DNA of 64,000 nt from Microbacterium luteum (lineage in GTDB: Bacteria; Actinomycetota; Actinomycetes; Actinomycetales; Microbacteriaceae). Under the pieces are notes generated by a model. The model ran no database searches, had not been told where the DNA came from, and was given only the letters and a program-made list of their open reading frames with translations. Within the stretch, counting starts at the first letter, position 1, and each line of letters starts with the position of its first letter. Below, piece by piece: positions 18,442 to 27,604 of the stretch. The position numbers and the translations under genes were made by a program. The stretch lies in the NCBI RefSeq assembly GCF_015277875.1, contig NZ_CP063814.1, forward strand, positions 2,976,001 to 3,040,000. Reading direction: 5' to 3'.

Positions 18442-19971
18442 ATGTTCCGATGGAAGGCCACAGCAGCCACATTCGCCATCGCGGCACTCGCACTGACCGG
18501 ATGCTCGGGCGGAGGCTCGGACTCCGGGAACGGCGGTGACGCGAGCGGTGGAACACTCACGCTGGGCGCGGCGATCGAGCCGTTGACCCTCGATCCGTCC
18601 GGTGCCGAGTGGGGCAACCGCTCGCCGTACTACCAGGCGATGTACGACACGCTTCTGGTCGCGACCCCCGAGGGAACGATCGAGCCCTGGCTCGCGACCG
18701 CGTGGGAGTACAACGAAGACAACACCGTCCTCACCCTCACCCTGCGCGACGACGTCACCTTCAGTGACGGCAGCGAGATGACCGCCGACGTGGTCGTCGA
18801 GAACCTGCAGCGCTTCAAGGACGGCACCTCGCCCGACGCGTCGTACTTCGCGAACGTCGACACGTTCGAGGCGGTCGACGCCGGCACCGTGGCGATCAAC
18901 CTCGTCGCACCCGACCCGTCGATGCTGAACTACCTCACGCGCGATGCCGGCCTCGTCGCCTCGAGCGAGGCCATCGCCGCCGGAGACCTGGCCACCAACC
19001 CGATCGGCTCCGGCCCCTACATCTACGACGCCGCCGCCTCGGTGCCGGGGACGAGCTATCGCTACACCGCGAACCCGGACTACTGGAACCCGGATGTGCA
19101 GCATTACGACGAGCTGGTGATCAACGTGCTCGGCGACGCCACGGCCCAGCTGAACGCGATTCGCGCCGGCGAGGCCAACGCCGTCAAGGTGTTCAGCAGC
19201 GAGAACCTCGCCGAGATCGAGGGAGCCGGCTGGACCATCAACTCCAACGAGCTCGACGTCGCCAGCATTCTGCTGATGGACCGCGCGGGCGAGATGAACG
19301 AAGCCCTCGGCGATGTGCGTGTGCGTCAGGCCATCAACTACGCATTCGACCGCGAGGGTCTCCTGCAGGCGCTGGAGAGCGGCTACGGCACCGTCACCGG
19401 CCAGATGTTCCCCGAGAGCTCGGCGGCCTACGACCCGGAGCTGGACGACTACTACGGATACGACCCCGAGAAGGCGCGCGAGCTGATGGCAGAAGCCGGC
19501 TATGCCGACGGCTTCACGCTGTCGCTGCCGAACTCCGCCCAGCTGGGCGCGACCACCTACACGCTGCACGAGCAGGCCCTGGCCGACATCGGCATCACCG
19601 TGGAGTACACCGATCCGGGAAGCAACTTCATCGCCGACTTCCTGGCGCCGAAGTTCCCCGCGGGCTACATCCCGCTGGAGCAGAACCCCGACTGGCAGCT
19701 CATCCAATTCATGGTCTCGCCCACCGCCATCTTCAACCCGTTCGGCTACCAGGACGACCAGGTGGACGCGTGGATCGAGGAGTTCCAATTCGGTGACCAG
19801 GCCACGCAGGACGAGGTCGCGGCGGAGCTGAACCGCTACCTGGTCGAGCAGGCGTGGTTCGCGCCGCTGTACCGCGTGCAGGGCAACTTCCCGTCCGACG
19901 CGGACACCGTCGTCGAGATGCTGCCGACCAACACCTACCCGGCCATCTACGACATCTACCCCGCCAACTGA
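18442..19971 (+). CDS. ABC transporter solute-binding lipoprotein, family 5 (DppA/OppA-like)
   Basis: A 509-residue periplasmic-type binding lipoprotein. The signal peptide ends in ALTGC with Cys21 as the lipidation site, followed by a Gly/Ser-rich linker. The mature part has the SBP_bac_5 pattern: EPLTLDPSG near the start, YDTLLVATPEGTIEPWLATAWEYN and LTLTLRDDVTFSDGSEMTADVVVENLQR, then NPIGSGPYIYD and DVRVRQAINYAFDREGLLQ. Family 5 proteins bind peptides or nickel, and some bind oligosaccharides. Here the operon continues into GH3, GH43 and GH78 hydrolases, so a plant oligosaccharide or glycoside is likely. A strong hairpin follows the stop. Confidence 0.9.
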   Translation: MFRWKATAATFAIAALALTGCSGGGSDSGNGGDASGGTLTLGAAIEPLTLDPSGAEWGNRSPYYQAMYDTLLVATPEGTIEPWLATAWEYNEDNTVLTLTLRDDVTFSDGSEMTADVVVENLQRFKDGTSPDASYFANVDTFEAVDAGTVAINLVAPDPSMLNYLTRDAGLVASSEAIAAGDLATNPIGSGPYIYDAAASVPGTSYRYTANPDYWNPDVQHYDELVINVLGDATAQLNAIRAGEANAVKVFSSENLAEIEGAGWTINSNELDVASILLMDRAGEMNEALGDVRVRQAINYAFDREGLLQALESGYGTVTGQMFPESSAAYDPELDDYYGYDPEKARELMAEAGYADGFTLSLPNSAQLGATTYTLHEQALADIGITVEYTDPGSNFIADFLAPKFPAGYIPLEQNPDWQLIQFMVSPTAIFNPFGYQDDQVDAWIEEFQFGDQATQDEVAAELNRYLVEQAWFAPLYRVQGNFPSDADTVVEMLPTNTYPAIYDIYPAN

Positions 19972-19977
19972 TCACCT

Positions 19978-20007
19978 CCGGGGTCCGCCCATGCGGGCGG
20001 GCCCCGG
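19978..20007 (+). terminator. Strong intercistronic hairpin after the binding-protein gene
   Basis: A 13-bp stem with one wobble pair and a 4-nt loop (ATGC) occupies the gap between the binding-protein stop and the permease start; GGGGTCCGCCC at 19980-19990 pairs with GGGCGGGCCCC at 19995-20005. Such hairpins after solute-binding-protein genes usually stabilise the upstream message or partly terminate, giving excess binding protein over permease. Confidence 0.65.
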
Positions 20008-20033
20008 GAATCACACTGTCAAGGACGCTCAGC

Positions 20034-20975
20034 ATGCTCACCTTCATCGTCCGGCGCCTGCTCGCCGGCCTGGTGCTCATCGTCGCGGTCTCGGCGGTCG
20101 CCTTCAGCCTGCTCTACGCGGGCGGCGGCGACATCGCCCGCCGGATCATGGGCCAGAACGCCTCCGAGGAGGTCGTCGCCCTCCGGGCTCAGCAGCTCGG
20201 TCTCGACCAGCCGCTGATCGTGCAGTACGGCAACTGGCTCACCTCGGCGCTCACCGGCGACTTCGGGGTGTCGTGGTTCACGAGCCAGCCGGTCACGGCA
20301 AGCCTGTCGAGCCGTCTCGCGGTGACCCTCACGCTCGTGGTGGGCACGACGATCGTCGCGGCCGTCGTCTCAGTCGTGCTGGGCGTCCTCGCCGCCCGCC
20401 GCGGCGGCTGGGTCGACGGGGTGGTGCAGTTCATCGCCGTCGTCGGCTTCGCCGTGCCGGGCTTCCTCATCGCCCTCTACCTCGTGCTGTGGTTCGCCAT
20501 CGACCTCGGATGGTTCCGCGCCACCGGATACGTCCCCATCGGGGAGTCCTTCACCGGGTGGCTCTCCTCGGTCACCCTGCCCATCGCGGCGCTCTCGTTG
20601 AGCGCGATCGCGGCGGTGGCGCAGCAGGTCCGCGGATCCGTGATCGACGCCACGTCTCGTGACTACGTGCGCACACTCCGCGCCCGAGGCCTCAGCACGA
20701 ACCGCGTCGTCTACAAGCACGTGCTGCGCAACGCCGGCGGCCCCGCCCTCGCGGTGCTGGCGGTGCAGTTCGTCGGCCTCCTCGGCGGCGCCGTGATCGT
20801 CGAACAGGTCTTCGCCCTGCCCGGCATCGGCCAGCTGACCGTCTCGGCCACCAGCTCCGGCGACATCCCCGTGGTGATGGGGGTCGTCGTCGCCACGGCG
20901 GTGATCGTCGTCGTCGTCAATCTCCTCATCGACCTCGCGCAGGCCGCTCTCAACCCGAAGGTGCGACTGTCATGA
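20034..20975 (+). CDS. ABC transporter permease (DppB/OppB-like)
   Basis: A 313-residue inner-membrane permease, BPD_transp_1 family, with about six membrane helices. The start MLTFIVRRLLAGLVLIVAVSAVAFSLLYAGGGD is typical of DppB, and the EAA-like loop YVRTLRARGLSTNRVVYKHVLRNAGGPALAV contacts the ATPase. An upstream in-frame extension was rejected because it runs through the hairpin. The 3' end overlaps the next gene by ATGA. It works with the fused DppC-DppD protein and the DppF-like ATPase. Confidence 0.92.
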   Translation: MLTFIVRRLLAGLVLIVAVSAVAFSLLYAGGGDIARRIMGQNASEEVVALRAQQLGLDQPLIVQYGNWLTSALTGDFGVSWFTSQPVTASLSSRLAVTLTLVVGTTIVAAVVSVVLGVLAARRGGWVDGVVQFIAVVGFAVPGFLIALYLVLWFAIDLGWFRATGYVPIGESFTGWLSSVTLPIAALSLSAIAAVAQQVRGSVIDATSRDYVRTLRARGLSTNRVVYKHVLRNAGGPALAVLAVQFVGLLGGAVIVEQVFALPGIGQLTVSATSSGDIPVVMGVVVATAVIVVVVNLLIDLAQAALNPKVRLS

Positions 20976-22834
20976 CCGCCATCGACACCCCGCAGACCGT
21001 ACCGACCCGCGGCACCGGGAACGCCCACATCATGCGGCGACTGCTGCGCCGACCGCTCGCCGTGGCATCGCTCGTCTTCCTCGCGCTCGTCGCGCTGGTG
21101 GCCGTCTTCGGCCCCCTCCTCGCCCCCTACGACCCCAACCAAGCATCCCTGTCGCTGATCCTCGCGCCACCCTCGCCCGAGCACCTCCTCGGCAACGACA
21201 GCGCCGGTCGCGACGTCTTCTCCCGGCTGCTCGCGGCCACGCAGGTCTCCGTCGCCGCCTCGCTCGTCGCCCTGATCACCTCCCTGATCATCGGCGTGGT
21301 CTCGGGCCTCATCGCGGGGTACTTCCACGGATGGTTCGACACCGTCGCCTCGTGGGTCACCTCGCTGTTCATGGCGCTTCCCGGGATCATCGTGCTGCTG
21401 GCCGTTCAGGCGGTCGTCGGCCCGTCGGTGTGGATCGCGATGCTCGTCTTCGGCGTGCTCATCTCGCCGGCCTACTTCCGCCTGGTCTACGCATCGGTGA
21501 ATGCCGTGCGGAGCGAGCTCTATGTCGACGCCGCCCGCGTCGCAGGCCTCAGCGACATGCGCATCATCGGCCGGCACGTCTTCTCGGTCGTGCGCGCGCC
21601 GATCATCATCCAGTCGGCGATCGTGGCCGGCATCACCATCGCGATTCAGGCGGGCCTGGAATTCCTCGGACTCGGCGACCTCTCGGTGCCGACGTGGGGG
21701 CAGATGCTCAACGACGCGTTCCAGAGCATCTACCGCGCACCACTGCTGATGCTCTGGCCCGCGCTCGCGATCGCCCTCACGTGTATCGCACTGACCCTCC
21801 TGGCGAACGCGATGCGCGATGAGCTCGAGCGGACCATCCCCGTCCGACGTCGGCGTCGCCGCGCCGTGACAGGCGCGACGACCTCCATCGCGGCGGTGAC
21901 GACGTCGATCTCCACCTCGGGTGGTGACCTCGCACTGGAGGACTCCGGCCCCATCCCGGTCGGCGGCGAGACCATCGTGCACGATGACGACACCCCCGGT
22001 CGCACGCTGCTTGCGGTCGACGACCTCCACGTCGCGTACGACCAATCGGATGGATCCGTCGTCGAGGTCGTGCACGGCGTGAGCCTGAAGATCCGGGCCG
22101 GCGAGGTGCACGGTCTGATCGGCGAGTCGGGATCGGGCAAGACCCAGACCGCGTTCAGCGTGCTCGGACTGCTCCCCCGCGGCGGTCACGTGTCGGGCGG
22201 GCGCATCGACTTCGATGGCAGCGACCTGACCGCAGCCTCGGAGAAGCAGTACACGGCGCTGCGCGGGACGCGCATGGGCTACATCCCCCAGGAGCCGATG
22301 TCGAACCTGGACCCGTCGTTCACGATCGGCAGCCAGCTGGTCGAGCCGCTCCGGGTCGGCCTCGGGATGTCCAAGAAGGACGCCACCGAGCGCGCACTCA
22401 GCCTGCTCGACCGGGTCGGCATCCCGAACCCGCAGCGCACCTTCGACGCCTACCCGTTCGAGGTGTCGGGCGGCATGGCGCAGCGTGTGCTGATCGCGGG
22501 CGCCGTGTCGACCGATCCCGACCTGATCATCGCCGACGAGCCGACCACGGCTCTGGATGTGACCGTGCAGGCCGAGGTCCTCGACCTTCTGCGCGACCTG
22601 CAGAAGGAGCGTGGAATGGCCATGCTGCTGGTCACCCACAACTTCGGCGTGGTCGCCGATCTCTGCGACCGCGTGACCGTGATGCAGCAGGGCCTGTTCG
22701 TCGAGTCCGGCCCGGTGCGCACGATCCTCGGCTCCCCGTCCCACCCCTACACGCAGTCGCTCCTCGACGCGATCCTCGACGAGGGCCCCGCCCGGCCGGC
22801 CTACGCCTCCCGTCAGGAAGGAGGCCGGGCATGA
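20972..22834 (+). CDS. Fused ABC permease (DppC-like) and ATP-binding protein (DppD-like)
   Basis: A 620-residue two-function protein. Residues ~25-285 form a DppC-type permease (HLLGNDSAGRDVFSRLL at the start, EAA loop YVDAARVAGLSDMRIIGRHVF). After a basic linker (RRRRRR, about 290) comes an ABC ATPase: Walker A GESGSGKTQTAF (about 385), Q-loop PQEP, signature VSGGMAQR, Walker B LIIADEPTTALD, H-loop THNFG. Most organisms encode these separately; fusions are known in actinobacteria. The C-terminal HPYTQSLLDAI is the usual oligopeptide-transporter ATPase tail. It overlaps both neighbours by ATGA. Confidence 0.93.
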   Translation: MTAIDTPQTVPTRGTGNAHIMRRLLRRPLAVASLVFLALVALVAVFGPLLAPYDPNQASLSLILAPPSPEHLLGNDSAGRDVFSRLLAATQVSVAASLVALITSLIIGVVSGLIAGYFHGWFDTVASWVTSLFMALPGIIVLLAVQAVVGPSVWIAMLVFGVLISPAYFRLVYASVNAVRSELYVDAARVAGLSDMRIIGRHVFSVVRAPIIIQSAIVAGITIAIQAGLEFLGLGDLSVPTWGQMLNDAFQSIYRAPLLMLWPALAIALTCIALTLLANAMRDELERTIPVRRRRRRAVTGATTSIAAVTTSISTSGGDLALEDSGPIPVGGETIVHDDDTPGRTLLAVDDLHVAYDQSDGSVVEVVHGVSLKIRAGEVHGLIGESGSGKTQTAFSVLGLLPRGGHVSGGRIDFDGSDLTAASEKQYTALRGTRMGYIPQEPMSNLDPSFTIGSQLVEPLRVGLGMSKKDATERALSLLDRVGIPNPQRTFDAYPFEVSGGMAQRVLIAGAVSTDPDLIIADEPTTALDVTVQAEVLDLLRDLQKERGMAMLLVTHNFGVVADLCDRVTVMQQGLFVESGPVRTILGSPSHPYTQSLLDAILDEGPARPAYASRQEGGRA

Positions 22835-23676
22835 CCGCGCCGCTGCTGGATGTGAAGGACCTCGTCGTGGAGTATCCCGGCAAGGGGTTCCGCGCCAAGC
22901 CGTTCCGCGCCCTGAAGGGCGTCTCGCTCGACATCCGGCCCGGCGAGACGGTGGGCCTGGTCGGCGAATCCGGGTCGGGCAAGACCACCCTCGGTCGCGC
23001 GCTGCTCGGGCTCGCTCCGGTCACCGAGGGGTCCGTCCGTTATGCCGGCCGCGACATCGGCCACCTCTCCCGCGGCGAGCGACGCGAGCTCTCCAGCGAG
23101 ATCCAGGTCGTCTTCCAGGACCCGTACTCCTCGCTGAACCCCGCGATGACGATCGAGCAGATCCTGTCGGAACCGCTCACCGCCCGGGGCACCTCCGCCA
23201 GGGAGGCCAAGACGCGCGTGCGAGACCTCCTCGACCGCGTCGGCCTTCCGGACGGGGCGCGCTCACGGCTGCCCCGGGAGTTCTCCGGTGGCCAGCGGCA
23301 GCGCATCGCCATCGCGCGCGCCCTCGCGCTCGACCCGAAGCTCATCGTGTGCGACGAACCGGTCTCCGCGCTCGACCTGTCCACCCAGGCACGCGTGCTC
23401 GACCTCTTCATCGAGATCCAGGAGCGCACCGGCGTCGCCTACCTGTTCATCACCCACGACCTCGCCGTCGTTCGCCACATCAGCCACCGCGTCGCGGTGA
23501 TGTATCACGGCGAGATCGTCGAGAACGGCGACGGCGACCAGGTGACCTCGCACCCGCAGCACCCCTACACCCAGCGCCTGTTCATGGCCGCCCCGCTGCC
23601 CGATCCCGACAAGCAGGAGCAGCGTCGCCACGAACGCGCCGCTCTGCGCGCCCAGGCCGAAGGAGAAGCCGCATGA
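22831..23676 (+). CDS. ABC transporter ATP-binding protein (DppF/OppF-like)
   Basis: A 281-residue second ATPase of the uptake system: Walker A GESGSGKTTLGRALLGL, Q-loop VFQDPYSSLNPAMT, signature FSGGQRQRIAIARALA, Walker B LIVCDEPVSALD, switch His in ITHDLAVVRHI and the oligopeptide-transporter tail HPYTQRLFMAAPLPDP. It completes a family-5 importer together with the lipoprotein and the two permease units. The stop overlaps the GH3 start by ATGA, tying transport to intracellular hydrolysis. Confidence 0.94.
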   Translation: MTAPLLDVKDLVVEYPGKGFRAKPFRALKGVSLDIRPGETVGLVGESGSGKTTLGRALLGLAPVTEGSVRYAGRDIGHLSRGERRELSSEIQVVFQDPYSSLNPAMTIEQILSEPLTARGTSAREAKTRVRDLLDRVGLPDGARSRLPREFSGGQRQRIAIARALALDPKLIVCDEPVSALDLSTQARVLDLFIEIQERTGVAYLFITHDLAVVRHISHRVAVMYHGEIVENGDGDQVTSHPQHPYTQRLFMAAPLPDPDKQEQRRHERAALRAQAEGEAA

Positions 23677-26099
23677 CTGCCCCCGCCACCACCGAGGTCG
23701 ATCATCTCGTGCCGCTGCTGCAGCAGCTCACCCTCGAGGAGAAGGCGGCGCTCGTGCAGGGCGCGGACTTCTGGACGACGGTTCCGCTGCCGAGGATCGG
23801 CCTGCGCGCGATGACGCTCTCCGACGGCCCCGCCGGCGTGCGCGGTCCCCGCTGGGATGAGCGCGAGCCCTCGCTCAACCTGCCTTCGGGGTCGGCTCTC
23901 GCGGCCTCGTGGGACGACGCGCTCGCGTACCGGTACGGCGCCGCCGCGGCATCCGAGGCGCGCCGGAAAGACGTCGACGTCGTGCTCGGCCCGACGATCA
24001 ACCTGCACCGCTCGCCTCTCGGCGGACGCCACTTCGAGTGCTTCAGCGAAGACCCCGAGCTCACGTCGGGACTCGCCGCCGCCTACGTGCGCGGCCTGCA
24101 GGACAACGGCGTCGCCGCCTGCCCGAAGCACTACGTCGCGAACGACTCGGAGACCGACCGCTTCACCGTCGACGTGCAGCTCGATGACCGCCCGCTGCGC
24201 GAGCTGTACCTCGCGCCGTTCGAGCGCGCGGTCGCCGACGCCGGCGCGTGGACGATCATGAGCGCGTACAACTCGGTGCGCGGCGTGACCATGACCGAGA
24301 ACGACCTGCTCGAGACGCCGCTGAACTCCGAGTGGGGCTTCGATGGCGTTGTGATCAGCGACTGGACGGCCGTGCGGTCACTCGACGCGGTCGCCGCCTC
24401 GCAGGATCTCGCGATGCCCGGTCCCGCGCCGGCGTGGGCCGGGCTCGTCGACGCCGTGCGCGAGGGCGGCGTGTCCGAATCCGACCTCGACCGCAAGGTG
24501 CTGCGGCTGCTGCTGCTTGCCGAGCGCGTCGGGGCGCTCGGGGCGGATGCCGCTGTCACGCCGAATCCGGTGGACGCCCGCGCGTTCGCGCGCGAGGCCG
24601 CCGTCGAGGGAACCGTGCTGCTGGCGAACGACGGGTCCCTTCCGCTGTCCCCGGCGCTGTCTCGCATCGCCGTGATCGGTCACAACGCTCTCGAAGCGCG
24701 CACGCAGGGCGGCGGCAGCGCGACCGTGCTGCCCGAGCAGATCGTGACGCCGCTCGAGGGCATCCGCACCGCCTTCGCGAACGCCGAGGTCTCGTACGAG
24801 ATCGGGGCCGTGGTGCAGGAAGGTGTGGCGGAGATCCCGCTCGAGCAGATCGCGAACCCCGTGACCGGTGCGCCCGGAGTGCGGGTGAGCTTCTTCGACG
24901 CTCACGGGGCGGAGCTGTTCGCCGAGGACCGCCGCTCGACCGCCCTGGTGTGGTTCGGCGGCGACGCCCCGATCGCGGCGAGCCGACGCGTCGTGCTCGA
25001 GGCGGACTTCGTCGCCGACGAGACCGGCGAGGTCGAGCTGGGCTTCGCCGGCGCCAATCGCGGTGTCCTGCAGGTCGACGGCGAGACGGTTCTCGACGAG
25101 GCGCCCGTGATCGAGGGCACCGACCTCGGCGCGGCCTTCCTCAACCCGCCGTCGCTGACCGCGACGGTGCCCGTGGAGCAGGGCGTCGCCCGCCGCATCC
25201 GGCTGGAATTGCGCGTGAACGAGGTCGAGAGCGCGCTCAGCGGCGCCCTGTCCGTCACGCTCGGGATCGCCCCGGAGCGCACCGACCCCGACGAGCTCAT
25301 CGCCCGTGCGGTCGCTTCGGCGGACGACGCCGAGGTCGCCGTGGTCGTCGTCGGCACGAACTCGAAGGTGGAATCGGAGGGCTACGACCGCACCGACCTG
25401 GCCCTTCCCGGTCGTCAGGACGATCTGGTGCGCGCGGTGGCCGCCACGGGCACGCCGACCGTGGTCGTCGTCAACGCCGGCTCACCGGTCGAACTGCCGT
25501 GGGCCGCCGATGTCGCCGCGATCGTGCAGGGCTACTTCGGTGGCCAGGAGTTCGGCGCCGCCCTGGCCGACGTGCTCACCGGCACCGCCGAGCCCGGCGG
25601 ACGGCTCCCCACCAGTTGGCCCGCTGCCCTGGCCGACGTCCCCGTCACCGCCGTCACTCCGACCGACGGCATTCTGCGGTACGAGGAGGGGATCCACATC
25701 GGCTACCGGGCGTGGCTGAAGGATGCGGCCGCTCCGGCGTTCCCGTTCGGACACGGCCTGGGCTACACGACGTGGTCGTGGGGCGCGGCGCAGCGCGACG
25801 GCGACGCGCTCGAGGTCACCATCGCGAACACCGGCGCCCGCGCCGGCAAGCAGGTCGTGCAGGTCTACGCCGAGCGCGCCGACTCGTCGGTCGAGCGTCC
25901 GGTGCGCTGGCTGGTCGGGTACGGCGTCGTGCGCGCTGCGGCCGGCGCGACGGTGACAGCCCGTATCGCGCTGCCCGCCCGCCGCTTCGCCCACTGGAAC
26001 GGCGCCGGCTGGCAGGTCGAGCCCGGCACGTACACCCTGCGGATCGGCGCGTCCGTTGCGGCGTCGAACCTCGAGCTGGATTGGAGCATCAACGCATGA
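23673..26099 (+). CDS. Glycoside hydrolase family 3 beta-glycosidase with PA14-type insertion
   Basis: An 808-residue retaining beta-glycosidase without a signal peptide. The N-terminal barrel contains DGPAGVRGPRWDE, GRHFECFSEDPELTSGLAAAYVRGLQ and KHYVANDSET; the nucleophile is Asp about 230 in VISDWTAV. The alpha/beta sandwich follows, interrupted at about 405-535 by a beta-rich PA14-like insertion, then RLPTSWP, GIHIGYRAW and a fibronectin-III-like end domain. This architecture is seen in beta-glucosidases and in xylosidase/arabinofuranosidase members. It sits in a coupled transporter-hydrolase operon, so it should act on imported oligosaccharides or plant glucosides. Confidence 0.92.
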   Translation: MTAPATTEVDHLVPLLQQLTLEEKAALVQGADFWTTVPLPRIGLRAMTLSDGPAGVRGPRWDEREPSLNLPSGSALAASWDDALAYRYGAAAASEARRKDVDVVLGPTINLHRSPLGGRHFECFSEDPELTSGLAAAYVRGLQDNGVAACPKHYVANDSETDRFTVDVQLDDRPLRELYLAPFERAVADAGAWTIMSAYNSVRGVTMTENDLLETPLNSEWGFDGVVISDWTAVRSLDAVAASQDLAMPGPAPAWAGLVDAVREGGVSESDLDRKVLRLLLLAERVGALGADAAVTPNPVDARAFAREAAVEGTVLLANDGSLPLSPALSRIAVIGHNALEARTQGGGSATVLPEQIVTPLEGIRTAFANAEVSYEIGAVVQEGVAEIPLEQIANPVTGAPGVRVSFFDAHGAELFAEDRRSTALVWFGGDAPIAASRRVVLEADFVADETGEVELGFAGANRGVLQVDGETVLDEAPVIEGTDLGAAFLNPPSLTATVPVEQGVARRIRLELRVNEVESALSGALSVTLGIAPERTDPDELIARAVASADDAEVAVVVVGTNSKVESEGYDRTDLALPGRQDDLVRAVAATGTPTVVVVNAGSPVELPWAADVAAIVQGYFGGQEFGAALADVLTGTAEPGGRLPTSWPAALADVPVTAVTPTDGILRYEEGIHIGYRAWLKDAAAPAFPFGHGLGYTTWSWGAAQRDGDALEVTIANTGARAGKQVVQVYAERADSSVERPVRWLVGYGVVRAAAGATVTARIALPARRFAHWNGAGWQVEPGTYTLRIGASVAASNLELDWSINA

Positions 26100-27604
26100 C
26101 AACGCTTCACAACCCCCTGATCAACGGGTTCCACCCCGATCCGAGTGTCGTCGCGGTCGACGGGTGGTACTACATCGCGACCAGCACGTTCGAATACCTG
26201 CCGGGCATCCCCATCCACCGCTCGAGGGACTTCGTGACGTGGGAGCTGATCGGCCACGTCGCCACCCGGGCGGGTCAGCTCGGTGTCGAGTCGGTCCCGA
26301 CCGGCGGCGGCGCGTGGGCCCCCACGATCCGCCACCACGACGGCCGGTTCCACCTCGTGATAACCGACGCGATGGGCCGTGGGATGCTGCACTTCACCGC
26401 CGAAGACGCGGCGGGGCCGTGGTCGGACGGCGATCTGATCGTGATGGCCGACGGCTCGGAGAGCGTGTTCGGCATCGACCCCGACATCGCGTGGGACGCC
26501 GACGGCACCTGCTACATCACCTTCTCCGGCCTGCTCCTCTCGGGCGACCTGAACCCGAATGCACCGACTCACCTGGGGATCCAGCAGGTGCGCGTCGACC
26601 TCGACACCCACACTGCCCTCGAGGCGCCGCGGTCGCTGTGGTCGGGCACCGGGCTGATGTTCCCCGAAGCTCCTCACCTCTACGAGATCGACGGCTCCTG
26701 GTACCTGATGATCGCCGAGGGCGGTACGGAGCGCGGGCATGGCATCAGCATCGCTCGCGGCGACAGCCCGGAAGGACCCTTCGAGGGCGCTCCGCGCAAT
26801 CCCCTCGTCTCGGCACGGTCGACGCCGCGGCCCATCCAGAACACCGGCCACGGCGATCTCGTCGTCGGCCCCGACGGACAGTGGCTGTGCGTGCTGCTCG
26901 GCGTGCGCCCGCGCAGCGGAACCCGAGCCTTCTCGGCGCTGGGCCGTGAGACCTTCGTGACCCCGGTCACGTGGCAGGACGGGTGGCCGAGCATCGCTCC
27001 CGTCGAGCTGAACCCGCGCCCCGGCACGCGCGTCGACATCGACTTCTCCGCTCCGCTGGACGCGGAGTGGATGGCCGTGCGCCGGCTCCCCGAAGACGTG
27101 TCGCATCGGGACGGGAACCGTCTCGTGTTGACCGCCGACGGCTCGACCCTCGCCGATTCCCAGCCGGTGTTCGTCGGGCGCCGTCAGGAGCACCTCACGA
27201 ACGAGGTGACGGTTCGCATCGACGTCTCCGACGGCACCGGTGGACTCGCCGTGCGATACGACGAGCGATTCTTCATCGAGATCGAGGCCGACGGGGAATC
27301 GGTCACCGCGCGCGCCCACATCGGCGGGCTGCTGCAGGAGTGGTCGGCGGCCGCGGCGTCGGACGTCATCGACCTCCACCTCGGGTCCCGACCGCCACAG
27401 GCCGGTGCCGCCATGGTGACCACGAGCGATGAGTTCCACCTGGCGGCGACCGTCGACGGGACCCGCGTGGATCTCGCGCGCATCGACGGACGATTCCTGT
27501 CGAGCGAGGTGACCGAGTCGTTCACCGGCCGGGTCATCGGCGTCTACGCGGTCGCCGGCCGGGTCGCCGTATCGTCGTGGGAGGCGGAGGGGCACGACGG
27601 ATGA
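26096..27604 (+). CDS. Glycoside hydrolase family 43 (beta-xylosidase/alpha-L-arabinofuranosidase-like)
   Basis: A 502-residue inverting glycosidase. A five-bladed propeller domain begins NPLINGFHPDPSVVAVDGWYYIATSTFEYLPGIPIHRSRD, with catalytic base Asp about 15 in HPDPSV, the pKa-setting Asp about 130 in GIDPDIAWD and the acid Glu about 191 in MFPEAPHLYE. A C-terminal beta-sandwich (about 315-500) matches the XynB-type C domain. It is intracellular with ATGA overlaps at both ends. Expected activity is release of xylose or arabinose from imported oligomers. Confidence 0.92.
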   Translation: MTTLHNPLINGFHPDPSVVAVDGWYYIATSTFEYLPGIPIHRSRDFVTWELIGHVATRAGQLGVESVPTGGGAWAPTIRHHDGRFHLVITDAMGRGMLHFTAEDAAGPWSDGDLIVMADGSESVFGIDPDIAWDADGTCYITFSGLLLSGDLNPNAPTHLGIQQVRVDLDTHTALEAPRSLWSGTGLMFPEAPHLYEIDGSWYLMIAEGGTERGHGISIARGDSPEGPFEGAPRNPLVSARSTPRPIQNTGHGDLVVGPDGQWLCVLLGVRPRSGTRAFSALGRETFVTPVTWQDGWPSIAPVELNPRPGTRVDIDFSAPLDAEWMAVRRLPEDVSHRDGNRLVLTADGSTLADSQPVFVGRRQEHLTNEVTVRIDVSDGTGGLAVRYDERFFIEIEADGESVTARAHIGGLLQEWSAAAASDVIDLHLGSRPPQAGAAMVTTSDEFHLAATVDGTRVDLARIDGRFLSSEVTESFTGRVIGVYAVAGRVAVSSWEAEGHDG

